A stretch of DNA of 64,000 nucleotides from Alteromonas sp. MMG017 (lineage in GTDB: Bacteria > Pseudomonadota > Gammaproteobacteria > Enterobacterales > Alteromonadaceae): positions 124,001 through 188,000 of the forward strand of contig NZ_JAGJDY010000001.1 in assembly GCF_018100795.1 (NCBI RefSeq). The letters run 5' to 3'. The number at the start of each line of letters is the position of its first letter. Position 1 is the stretch's first letter. Position numbers and translations under genes: made by a program. This document shows, piece by piece, positions 31,141-39,200 of this stretch. Below the pieces are notes generated by a model that ran no database searches, was not told the DNA's origin, and worked only from the letters and a program-made list of their open reading frames with translations.

Positions 31141-32019
31141 TTAGGCTCTTGTCGCTTGGCGAAGACGATGCTTCATAATAAGCGCAGGCACAGCATTGCT
31201 AATTAGCGCGCCAATCATAATAAGCACTATTGCCATTGAAATGGCGGCAGACAGTGTACTTATTCCAAACAAAAATAACGCAATACTGGAAATGACAGGC
31301 GTGGCGAAGCTTAAGCTCGCTAATAATTGCCGATTACCAAATTTGAGCCCAATGTCCCATAAGTAAAAGGCGCCTCCTACAGGCCCAAGCCCTAATAGTA
31401 TTGCACTTACCCAGGCGTAAAATGAAAGATCCCAGTGGCTCGACTCTAGGGTTAGGTGGGAACCCAGCGCTAGTGCTGCCACGACAATGGATATCCAGCC
31501 AATGTCTTCAACATCGCTCTTTGTGCCAGCCATAAACCACGAATAGCCAGACCAGATTAAGGCGCAGATTAATGCCAGCCCGTAGCCCAAAGTGTATTCG
31601 CTATTAAACTGAATGCTTTCACCCCCTGTGACTAAAATGCCGCAACCAATAAACCCTAATGCACCTCCTATCACTGCAAACACCCGTTGGTGCGCGTTAG
31701 CCACAGCAATACCCAGCATCAATGGCCAAAGGTAGGCAATAAGGCTTGCTTCAATGGGCGGTGCGTAGCGAAGGGCTAGGAAATAGCAAAAGTGAAACCC
31801 AAATAAACCACAGGTAGCCACTATCCATTGGGTAAGTGTTAATTTAGGTAATGTAAATAACGGCTCTCGCTTGATTAATCGCTTTAAAAAAAGTAATAAC
31901 GCAGAAACTGAAAAGCAGATAAAAAGTAACTGGAAAGGCGGCACTGACGATGCGTAAACGCCCAACACTGCTAATACGCCCCATGAAATGATGGCTACAA
32001 GCCCTATAAACGTTGCCAT
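31141..32019 (-). CDS. EamA/DMT-family transporter
   Basis: About 292 residues with ten hydrophobic helices in two EamA repeats: GLVAIISWGVLAVLGVYASSVPPFQLLFICF in the first and LGYGLALICALIWSGYSWFMAG in the second. ATG 32019 is chosen because the protein then begins at the first helix; the open frame continues 26 codons upstream without family-like sequence. It lies directly downstream, on the same strand, of an AraC-type gene, a frequent pairing in which the regulator controls the exporter. The substrate, possibly an amino acid or metabolite, is unknown. Confidence 0.85.
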   Translation of the reverse strand: MATFIGLVAIISWGVLAVLGVYASSVPPFQLLFICFSVSALLLFLKRLIKREPLFTLPKLTLTQWIVATCGLFGFHFCYFLALRYAPPIEASLIAYLWPLMLGIAVANAHQRVFAVIGGALGFIGCGILVTGGESIQFNSEYTLGYGLALICALIWSGYSWFMAGTKSDVEDIGWISIVVAALALGSHLTLESSHWDLSFYAWVSAILLGLGPVGGAFYLWDIGLKFGNRQLLASLSFATPVISSIALFLFGISTLSAAISMAIVLIMIGALISNAVPALIMKHRLRQATRA

Positions 32020-32242
32020 TACTTGCTCATTGTTAAAATTAAAGAAGCCTAAGCATACCCGTAATTGCATATACATTCTGTGCAGAAAAGACGGCATGAT
32101 TGATTTGAAAGCCTGCTTTTCTGTTAAACGTTACTGTGTTTGTAAATGCTTCGCTTTAACCTATTTAGCCGCCAAATACTGCACTAATGAAAGGTGCTGA
32201 TTAGAGTTAGCTACGAGGCTACTTTTATGGCTATCTTTGTGG

Positions 32243-33076
32243 CTATCGGCGTTTGAAGTGTGTAGGTGGCATGCCCACATGTTGTTTAAACCGACGGGTA
32301 AATGCCGACACATCGTCATACCCCACGTTTACAGCCACCGCAATAATAGGCATATCTGTGTTACTCAGTAAGGCCCGTGCTTTTTCCATACGCACATTAA
32401 TCAGGTATTCCCTTAGCCCCATCCCCGTACTTGCGATAAAGCGCTTTTTGAATTGTGTTGCTCCCACACAGGCAATTTTAGCAAGCGACGCTATAGTGTG
32501 AGGATAAGCGACATCTTGGTGAATGCAAGAAAGCACGGGAGTAATACGCTTATCAGTGGCGATACCCCGTTGCTGCTGGGCTAGAAGTGTCGAGAACAAC
32601 CTTATCATGGCATCATTTTCATCATCACTTATATGATGCGTTAGCTGCACTTCCACGTACGCTAAAAACGCCTGCATGGGTGTGCTTATTCGAAAAGTGG
32701 GAGCGCCGCCAGCCAATAAAAAGCCTTTAGCGGGTGAAGCGCCCTCAGCGGGAAGAGAGCCCTCAGCGGGAAGAGAGCCCTCAGCGGATAAGGAGCCTTC
32801 AGCTGATATGGAGCCATCAGCGGATATGGAGCCATCTGCAATATTACTCGGCACTGTGTGTAAATCCGCTACAATAAATTTCGCCTGTTCATCAGCAGTA
32901 AAGCCATGTATGAACCCAGGTGCTATACAAATTCCCTCTCCTACTCCTACGCTCCCACTAAAAGTATCAAGTGCAATATCGATATGTCCATTAAGCGGCA
33001 ATACTAACTGGTAATAGTCATGAGCATGCTTACACATAGTGCGGGTATAGGAACGAATAGATAATGACGGCTTCAC
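32243..33076 (-). CDS. AraC-family regulator with hexapeptide-repeat linker
   Basis: 277 residues: a cupin-like sensing domain (about 1-78, HAHDYYQLVLPLNGHIDIAL), an unusual linker of six-residue repeats (A-E/D-G-S-L/I-P/S, about 77-118) and two helix-turn-helix motifs at the C-terminus (about 180-277, ending GYDDVSAFTRRFKQHVGMPPTHFKRR). The start is GTG 33076 with GAGGT before it. The same-strand EamA transporter 223 bp downstream is its likely target. The repeats are perfect in-frame 18-bp units, so length variation would preserve the frame. Inducer unknown. Confidence 0.88.
   Translation of the reverse strand: MKPSLSIRSYTRTMCKHAHDYYQLVLPLNGHIDIALDTFSGSVGVGEGICIAPGFIHGFTADEQAKFIVADLHTVPSNIADGSISADGSISAEGSLSAEGSLPAEGSLPAEGASPAKGFLLAGGAPTFRISTPMQAFLAYVEVQLTHHISDDENDAMIRLFSTLLAQQQRGIATDKRITPVLSCIHQDVAYPHTIASLAKIACVGATQFKKRFIASTGMGLREYLINVRMEKARALLSNTDMPIIAVAVNVGYDDVSAFTRRFKQHVGMPPTHFKRR
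32723..32848. repeat. 18-bp in-frame tandem repeat, about seven units
   Basis: Consecutive 18-bp units begin at 32723, 32741, 32759, 32777, 32795, 32813 and 32831. Units at 32741 and 32759 are identical, the next three differ at a few bases, and the outer two are degraded. Each unit encodes six residues of the AraC-type regulator's linker. Identical adjacent copies suggest recent slippage or unequal recombination. Confidence 0.9.
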
Positions 33077-33246
33077 GTTACCTCACAGTCATGCATAGCG
33101 CTTTAAGTTTACGTGCCTCTTTTAAAAGTCATTAGGGCACAAAACGCAATGCGTTAAAAATTAACGAATACTTTTTATACCTTAACATTGCCAAGCTATG
33201 ACAGTGCAACGTATGCTGCATTTTTGGCTTTTTAAAGGAATGTGAT

Positions 33247-34164
33247 GTGGCCGCTGCGAACTTATTAGCCCTTCTCGATGATATCGCGACATTAATGGAT
33301 GACATTGCTGTTATGTCGAAAGTGGCAGCAAAGAAAACTGCTGGTGTTCTGGGTGATGATTTAGCGCTTAACGCTAACCAAGTACAGGGCGTGAAAGCTG
33401 ACAGAGAATTACCCGTTGTGTGGGCCGTAGCGAAAGGCTCATTGCTGAACAAGGTTATCTTGGTTCCTGCCGCTTTGCTTATTAGCGCTTTTGTGCCTTC
33501 GTTGATCACCGTACTTCTTGTACTAGGTGGGCTGTATTTGTGCTTTGAAGGGGCTGAAAAGCTGCTTCATAAATACTTACCGCATGATGATGAGTCAGCA
33601 GAACGTGAAGCAAGAATAAACGCCCTAGCTGATGAAAAAGTAGATATGGTTGCGTTTGAAAAAGAGAAGATTAAAGGCGCTATTCGCACTGACTTCATAC
33701 TTTCTGCGGAAATTATTGTTATTGCGCTAGGTAGCGTAACAGATGCGACTTTTACCACCCAAGTAGGCGTATTAGTAGCGCTTAGTATTGCTATTACGTT
33801 AGGGGTTTATGGGCTGGTTGCAGGTATTGTTAAGATGGATGATGTGGGGCTGTATTTACTGCGTAAATCACTCACGGGCACCATGAATAGCCTTCAACGC
33901 TTCTTTGGCCGTGCGCTATTAATTGCTGCGCCTATTTTAATGAAAACCCTTGCGATAGTCGGCACCATTGCCATGTTTTTGGTGGGCGGCGGCATTCTTA
34001 CCCACAACATTGGTTTTTTGCATCACGCCGCAGTGTGGTTCAGCGAACTCGCGCCATCGATTTTTACGGTAATGGCTATCATTGCTGATGGGCTTGCGGG
34101 CCTAATAGCAGGCGCTATTTTAGCAGTCACCTTCACCCTGGTTTCTCGGTTACGTAAAAACTAA
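33247..34164 (+). CDS. DUF808 family membrane protein (YedI-like)
   Basis: 305 residues starting AAANLLALLDDIATLMDDIAVMSKVAAKKTAGVLGDDLALNA-type sequence, the DUF808 hallmark, with several membrane helices (KVILVPAALLISAFVPSLITVLLVLGGLYL, then FILSAEIIVIALGSV, and more towards the C-terminus). YedI of E. coli belongs here; function is unknown. The start is GTG 33247 with AAAGGA 6 bp before it. It stands as a single gene closed by a strong stem-loop. Nothing unusual beyond the non-ATG start. Confidence 0.88.
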   Translation: MAAANLLALLDDIATLMDDIAVMSKVAAKKTAGVLGDDLALNANQVQGVKADRELPVVWAVAKGSLLNKVILVPAALLISAFVPSLITVLLVLGGLYLCFEGAEKLLHKYLPHDDESAEREARINALADEKVDMVAFEKEKIKGAIRTDFILSAEIIVIALGSVTDATFTTQVGVLVALSIAITLGVYGLVAGIVKMDDVGLYLLRKSLTGTMNSLQRFFGRALLIAAPILMKTLAIVGTIAMFLVGGGILTHNIGFLHHAAVWFSELAPSIFTVMAIIADGLAGLIAGAILAVTFTLVSRLRKN

Positions 34165-34171
34165 ATAGTTT

Positions 34172-34202
34172 GCTGAAGGGGCAAAGTCACCGCCCCTTCA
34201 GC
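34172..34202 (+). terminator. Strong stem-loop after the DUF808 gene
   Basis: GCTGAAGGGGC...GCCCCTTCAGC is a perfect 11-bp stem with a 9-nt loop starting 7 bp after the stop codon. It lacks a proper T tract, so it may act as a 3' stabiliser or a weak terminator. Confidence 0.6.
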
Positions 34203-34534
34203 TTATGTAGCCCACTATTAAACTACTTAGCTTGTCCATATTCTTTAATTTATTGTGTCCCGCTTTAATTTTCATTTCCCACCAGCCCAACGTTAGTCAT
34301 TTTGACCAAAACATATTTATAAAATAACCAAATATTAGTTATTTCATTTATTCAAAAAACCCACCTAAAAATCACTAAAAATTAAAATTCATTAAAATCA
34401 GATACTTAATGCATTTTAAAAACATGGCACAACCCTCGCTATAAACTAATTGTTAATTGATAACGACTTAATAAATAACTGCCAAGCAGTCCGATTTAGT
34501 GCAGTGACTAACTTTTATTCATAGGAGATGAACC
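34203..34534 (+). other. AT-rich control region before the small envelope genes
   Basis: No gene is evident in these 332 bp. They hold a 7-bp inverted repeat at 34322-34344 (AAATAAC-N9-GTTATTT) about 80 bp before a sigma-54-like promoter (34425-34439), and a long leader with an AGGAG site before the ATG at 34535. The strong AT richness upstream of the promoter would favour bending or nucleoid-protein binding. Confidence 0.5.
34425..34439 (+). promoter_or_regulatory. Candidate sigma-54 promoter for the small-gene pair
   Basis: TGGCAC-AACCC-TCGC carries the invariant GG and GC of the -24/-12 consensus with the required spacing, differing only in one T of TTGC. It predicts a start near 34451 and an ~85-nt leader before the gene at 34535. 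The activator is unknown; the inverted repeat at 34322-34344 is a possible enhancer site. Confidence 0.6.
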
Positions 34535-34828
34535 ATGTTTACTAACAAAAAATTACTTACTGCGCTGATTCTAAGTACTGCATTTACTGCCACCACTGTG
34601 ATGGCTGATGAACCAACAAGTAACCTCATATCGCAAACCGATTATTTAGTGGCTAATGCAATGGCTGAGGTAAAGCAAGATATGACAATAGGTATCACTT
34701 ACGACGTATTAACAGCCAGTCATACTTTTGAACCGAATGCGGCGAATGCAAGCACGTTAATAGCAATAGCAGATATTACGATTACGCCAATGAAAAGTGA
34801 CGAGTTTCAAAACGATAACGACGCGTAA
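34535..34828 (+). CDS. Small exported protein of unknown function
   Basis: 97 residues with a classic Sec signal peptide (MFTNKKLLTALILSTAFTATTVMA, cleavage likely after residue 24). The ~73-residue mature part has no cysteine and is mildly acidic with a polar, asparagine/aspartate-rich end (SDEFQNDNDA). The ATG is preceded by AGGAG at good distance. A sigma-54-like promoter lies upstream, and a 35-codon membrane ORF with a strong ribosome binding site follows 10 bp later. I recognise no family. Confidence 0.8.
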   Translation: MFTNKKLLTALILSTAFTATTVMADEPTSNLISQTDYLVANAMAEVKQDMTIGITYDVLTASHTFEPNAANASTLIAIADITITPMKSDEFQNDNDA

Positions 34829-34838
34829 GGAGGCAGGT

Positions 34839-34946
34839 ATGCTAACCGCGAGCGCATTATTTATGCTGGTCTTAGCACCCGTAGCAGCATTTGCACTTAG
34901 CGTTGTCGTGTTTTCAACAGCGCGTTACATGCTAGATCAGTTTTAG
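34839..34946 (+). CDS. Possible 35-residue single-pass membrane peptide
   Basis: A short ORF, ATG 34839 to TAG 34946, preceded by TAAGGAGGCAGGT, a near-perfect Shine-Dalgarno site that overlaps the previous stop codon region. The product is one long hydrophobic helix (LTASALFMLVLAPVAAFALS, VVVF) with a short charged tail (STARYMLDQF). The arrangement implies a two-gene operon with the exported protein upstream. The family is unknown; such peptides often modulate a membrane complex, but that is inference. Confidence 0.65.
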   Translation: MLTASALFMLVLAPVAAFALSVVVFSTARYMLDQF

Positions 34947-34990
34947 ACCCAATTTTAAAGTTTAGCCTACTCCCTGGGGCTTTTTCAGGA

Positions 34991-35030
34991 GGCAATAAAA
35001 AGCATATTGAGTTGGATGCTTTTTACTGCC
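34991..35030. terminator. Bidirectional terminator between the small-gene pair and mrcB
   Basis: GGCAATAAAAAGCAT (34991-35005) pairs with ATGCTTTTTACTGCC (35016-35030), one mismatch, around a 10-nt loop. A and T runs lie within the arms on both strands. It separates two convergent units. Confidence 0.7.
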
Positions 35031-35042
35031 TACCTGTTTTTT

Positions 35043-37388
35043 TTATCCAAATATTCTTTCCCACCAGCGTTTCTTTTCGCCCTCTTTTTCTCCATCCGGC
35101 TTCACCGCTTTACCAGAGCAATCTTGTTGCGCAGGCGGCAACACATCGAGAATAGCAGGTACACTCATGCTGCCCGTACATCCGGCAATCACAACCGCGC
35201 CGGTCTTGGCATCAAAGTGCGCAATACCCAGTCCTTCAGGGAAGCGGCGAGATAAAGACTTAGGTGACTGAGACTTCATATAATTAATAAAAACTGGTAA
35301 GGCACCACTAGCACCGGTTAAATTCACTGGCAAGTTATCATCATTTCCTACCCACACAGTAACCACATTGTTGCGATCAAAGCCGCTGAACCAACTATCA
35401 CGGTAATCATCTGTAGTACCGGTTTTACCTGCCATATTCACGTTACCAAAGTTCGCGCCTACTTGTTTTGCCGTCCCTTCTACTGTGACTTTATACAAGG
35501 CGTAATTTAGTAAATAAGTAGCGGCTTCATCGGTTCGCTGCGCGTAGAATTCAGCTTTTTTCCACAACAGTGCATTGTCAGCAGTGACAACGGAACTTAC
35601 CGTATGCAGAGGCACATAGCGCCCACCGTTTGATAGCGTTTGGTACATTTGGTTAGTCACAAACGGCGTTAACTCAACTGCCCCTAACGTGAGAGAAGGC
35701 ACCAAATTAACCTGAGAGGTAACGCCTAATCGCGCAATAGTGTCAGCAATAACATCAAGCCCCACTTGCATGCCTAAATTAACAGTAGGCACATTCAATG
35801 ATTCAACCAACCCCTGAATAAGCGGCACCTGTCCTCTGAATTCTTTATCGTAATTTAACGGTGACCATTGCTGCCCATTGCGGCTTTCTAGCGTGATAGG
35901 TTGATCTTCCAGCGGCGTGGCTAAATTAAACTGGGTTGGATCTTCAAGTGCCGATAAATACACCGCAGGTTTTATTAATGAACCAATTGGCCGCTTGGCC
36001 CCCAATGCTCGGTTAAACCCTTTAAATGAATAATCTTTACCACCCACTATCGCACGCACTTCCCCTTTCGCACTGTCGGTGACAACCATCGCGCCTTGAA
36101 GAGGATTTTTTCTATTCGTTTGTAAACTTGCAATCGTACCCGAAAGGGCTTTTTCAGCCCGGCGCTGGGCCACGATATCTAAGGTGGTAAACACTTTTAC
36201 ACCCGAGTCACGCAAGCTTGAGTCGGCTAGAATATCTGCAAGCTCTCGTCGTACTTGCTCCATAAAAGCAGGGTGTTTGCCGCTGGCTAAACTCGCGCCA
36301 CTAGCCAAACCCAGCGGCATATTTATCGCCCGCTCATATTGGCTGCGGTCGATTTCATTTTCATCAAATAACATACGCAGCACCAAGTCTCGGCGCTCTT
36401 TAACGCGCTCGGGGTGTTTACGTGGATTATAATAAGAAGGGCCTTTGATAATCGCCACAAGTGTAGCAATTTCAGTTGTGCTCAATTCATTCGCTGGGCG
36501 GTCGAAATAAAAATAACTCGCCAGTCCGAAACCGTGTACCGCCATGTCACCATTTTGCCCTAAGAAAACTTCATTTAAATAGGCTTGAATGATTTCCGAC
36601 TTGGAATATCTGGCATCTATAATCACCGCCATAATGGCTTCTTTCGCTTTACGCACAATTGAGCGCTCGCGAGTTAGAAACATATTTTTGACTAATTGCT
36701 GGGTAAGCGTGCTACCACCTTGTACGGTTCTGCCCGCCGCAATATTGGCTAATAGCGCCCGCAATATAGATAAAGGCGCCACACCATGGTGATTATAAAA
36801 GTTGCGATCTTCAACCAAGGTTAGTGCTTTTGGCAGCATGTCGGGAATAGTGTCCAGTGTGACCAACATTCTGTCTTCCTGACTACCACTTACCATGCGC
36901 GTAACTAACCATGGTTCAAGCTTTATCGTGCCGAAAGGACGAGTTTGAGTTCTATCCTGAATTAGGCTAATTCGACTGCCTTGCCATGTGATCTCTATAT
37001 GACGAAGCCCTTCAGCGCCTTCTGGGAAGTGAAAAGCCCGGCGCTGAATATTTAAGATACCATTACGATAACTGTATTCACCGCTACTATCTGCCTCGTT
37101 AACTTTGCGGTATCCCAACAAGGTTAATTCATCAATCACTTCTGTGGGGGTAATTTCTTGCCCTTTACTCAGCGCTAACGGGCGAGCAAAAATCTGAGCG
37201 GGGACTTCCCATTTGTTGCCTGAAAATTCATGTTTGATCTGCGCATCTAAATAAAAAGCATAGGCACCCAGTACCACTACGCCTATCAAAAATACGCGTA
37301 AGAAGAGTTTCATTATTGAAAAAGATTTTGGTTTGGATGCCGCTTTAGTCTGTTTTTTTGCCACTTTTTTTGCCACTGAGAATGCCAT
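35043..37388 (-). CDS. mrcB: Penicillin-binding protein 1B
   Basis: Bifunctional class A PBP of 781 residues that polymerises and cross-links peptidoglycan. Order: short basic cytoplasmic tail, membrane helix (about 27-47), UB2H-like domain (about 60-150, where an LpoB-type activator would bind), GT51 transglycosylase with catalytic Glu193 in VEDRNFYNHHG and GGSTLTQQLVKN, then the transpeptidase with Ser-x-x-Lys in PIGSLIKPAVY and KTGTTDDYRDSWF. The length is close to that of E. coli PBP1B's short form. It is convergent with the small envelope genes. Confidence 0.94.
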   Translation of the reverse strand: MAFSVAKKVAKKQTKAASKPKSFSIMKLFLRVFLIGVVVLGAYAFYLDAQIKHEFSGNKWEVPAQIFARPLALSKGQEITPTEVIDELTLLGYRKVNEADSSGEYSYRNGILNIQRRAFHFPEGAEGLRHIEITWQGSRISLIQDRTQTRPFGTIKLEPWLVTRMVSGSQEDRMLVTLDTIPDMLPKALTLVEDRNFYNHHGVAPLSILRALLANIAAGRTVQGGSTLTQQLVKNMFLTRERSIVRKAKEAIMAVIIDARYSKSEIIQAYLNEVFLGQNGDMAVHGFGLASYFYFDRPANELSTTEIATLVAIIKGPSYYNPRKHPERVKERRDLVLRMLFDENEIDRSQYERAINMPLGLASGASLASGKHPAFMEQVRRELADILADSSLRDSGVKVFTTLDIVAQRRAEKALSGTIASLQTNRKNPLQGAMVVTDSAKGEVRAIVGGKDYSFKGFNRALGAKRPIGSLIKPAVYLSALEDPTQFNLATPLEDQPITLESRNGQQWSPLNYDKEFRGQVPLIQGLVESLNVPTVNLGMQVGLDVIADTIARLGVTSQVNLVPSLTLGAVELTPFVTNQMYQTLSNGGRYVPLHTVSSVVTADNALLWKKAEFYAQRTDEAATYLLNYALYKVTVEGTAKQVGANFGNVNMAGKTGTTDDYRDSWFSGFDRNNVVTVWVGNDDNLPVNLTGASGALPVFINYMKSQSPKSLSRRFPEGLGIAHFDAKTGAVVIAGCTGSMSVPAILDVLPPAQQDCSGKAVKPDGEKEGEKKRWWERIFG

Positions 37389-37614
37389 GATATGAAGCTG
37401 AAAAAATTGTGCAGCTTTCTACACACAATTTCCAGCGAATGCTGAAGAATTTTGTAGCAGCATATGAACAACTGTGTGCTGCACACTCTGAAGTTAGCGA
37501 ACACTACCACTGCTCCCCCTCGGCAACAACTACAAAAATAGCACCACCTTAAAATCAATCGTTTCAATGATGCCACCCGTAGTAATGTTGAATGCTTACA
37601 CTCAAGGAAAAATT

Positions 37615-37818
37615 ATGACATCTGAAAATAGGGCGAGTTCTATTGCCAATATGGAAGGGTTACAATCGGCTATCGTAGCGGGAGAAACGGCCAGAGTGAA
37701 AGAGTTACTGGAGGGGCGTTCATTAGATGAACTCCAAAAAGGATATTTAATTGAGCTTGCTGAATTAAATAATGATGGCGAAATTATTGGAATTCTAAAA
37801 CAAGCGCCAACGGCATAG
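37615..37818 (+). CDS. Small cytoplasmic protein of unknown function, ankyrin-like
   Basis: 67 residues from ATG 37615, which has CAAGGA 7 bp before it; the open frame begins earlier at 37567 but lacks a site. The sequence is helical, and NMEGLQSAIVAGETARVKELLEG followed by LIELAELNNDGEIIGILKQAP resembles one to two ankyrin-type helical hairpins. No cysteine and no membrane segment. It sits between divergent mrcB and a lytic transglycosylase gene; any cell-wall link is only by position. Confidence 0.6.
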   Translation: MTSENRASSIANMEGLQSAIVAGETARVKELLEGRSLDELQKGYLIELAELNNDGEIIGILKQAPTA

Positions 37819-37945
37819 TTTCACACGGCAGGTTTTCGTGTAATTGCCTCTTATCGGCCATAAACCTTAGGGCATCATTGAATTATACTCGCGTTTTACA
37901 GTCACATTGAGATAGCATGTGTGCTCGCAATACAGGAATTGAATT

Positions 37946-39172
37946 ATGGGTTTTAAGGGTAAAGGGAAGCAGTGGGTCACTGCTGTATCAATGATGTCGG
38001 CACTGCTTTCTGGGCTTTGCAGCACTTCTGCAATAGCCGATGAGGCATTTTCCACGTGTACCACTGAACTTGCTAACAAAGCACTTGAGCAAGGTGTGAG
38101 TCAAGAAACTGTTGATGCCATTTTCCCCACATTAGCATACCAAGCACGTGTTATTGAGCTTGATAGAAGCCAACCAGAATTCGTTCAAACCTTTCCAGGC
38201 TACTTTAGTAAACGTGTAACCGATTGGCGCACGAACAAGGGCAAGGAAATGTATGAAAAGCACAAGGACTTGCTGCACAAATTAAGTGACAAGTACGGTG
38301 TGCCGCCACACTATTTGCTAGCGTTTTGGGGTCTTGAAACTAACTTTGGTAATTACAAAGGCAAAATGCCCGTTCTCGATTCGTTAGCCACGCTGGCTTG
38401 CGATCCCCGTAGAAGCAAATACTTTACGCAAGAGCTTTTAGTGGCAGTGAAGTTATTTGAGCGTGAGTCACTCACCCGTGAAGAAATGGTCGGCTCTTGG
38501 GCTGGTGCTATGGGTCATACTCAATTTATGCCATCGGCTTATACCCATTACGCGGTAGATGGCGACAATGATGGTCAAATTAACTTATGGAACAGTGAAG
38601 AAGATGCCCTAACCTCTGCGGCCAACTTTCTTGCGAGTTTAGGCTGGCAACGAGGCTTTCGTTGGGGCCGTGAAGTGCAGCTTCCAGAGAATTTTGACTA
38701 TCAACTCTCTGGGTATAAAAACCGCCGCACTATCGCTCAGTGGAATGAACTTGGCGTAAAGCAAGCCGATGCAAGCCCGTTGGGTGAAGACGACACCAAA
38801 GCGTACGTGGTAGTGCCTGCAGGTCATGCCGGCCCCGTGTTTGTGGGTTACCAAAACTTTCGCGTGATCATGCGTTGGAACAATTCAGAATTTTACGCCA
38901 TTGCCGTAGGCGTGTTAGCCGATAGGATTTCTGGGGCATCCGGCATTATTGCTCCCCTGCCTGATTTACCGGCTTACAGCAGAAACGATATTATTGGTTT
39001 ACAGAAAAAACTGAACGATCGCGGCTTCGATGTTGGCACCCCAGATGGAATAATTGGCCCTGCCACCCGTGAAGGTATTCGCAACTATCAAATTGCAAAC
39101 GAGATGATTGCTGATGGCTTCCCAGGCCTTAACGTGATGCAGTCGTTAAACTTGGTTGATAAGAGTGCCTAG
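37946..39172 (+). CDS. Periplasmic lytic murein transglycosylase, MltB family, with peptidoglycan-binding domain
   Basis: A 408-residue enzyme that cleaves glycan strands with formation of 1,6-anhydro ends. It has a signal peptide (about 1-32, ending AIADEA), an SLT_2/MltB-type catalytic domain with catalytic Glu131 in FWGLETNFGNYKG, and the block GSWAGAMGHTQFMPSAY. A C-terminal peptidoglycan-binding domain (about 345-405, IIGLQKKLNDRGFDVGTPDGIIGPATREGIRNYQ) follows. There is no lipobox, so it is soluble rather than lipoprotein MltB. Confidence 0.92.
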   Translation: MGFKGKGKQWVTAVSMMSALLSGLCSTSAIADEAFSTCTTELANKALEQGVSQETVDAIFPTLAYQARVIELDRSQPEFVQTFPGYFSKRVTDWRTNKGKEMYEKHKDLLHKLSDKYGVPPHYLLAFWGLETNFGNYKGKMPVLDSLATLACDPRRSKYFTQELLVAVKLFERESLTREEMVGSWAGAMGHTQFMPSAYTHYAVDGDNDGQINLWNSEEDALTSAANFLASLGWQRGFRWGREVQLPENFDYQLSGYKNRRTIAQWNELGVKQADASPLGEDDTKAYVVVPAGHAGPVFVGYQNFRVIMRWNNSEFYAIAVGVLADRISGASGIIAPLPDLPAYSRNDIIGLQKKLNDRGFDVGTPDGIIGPATREGIRNYQIANEMIADGFPGLNVMQSLNLVDKSA

Positions 39173-39200
39173 CGCCTTTTTAAAGAATTAACTTGCCCCG

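Noticed and set aside
31988..32200. Plus-strand 70-codon ORF with several cysteines between the EamA and AraC genes
   Set aside because: Its first part is antisense to the EamA gene start, it lacks a ribosome binding site, and the sequence has no domain-like pattern.
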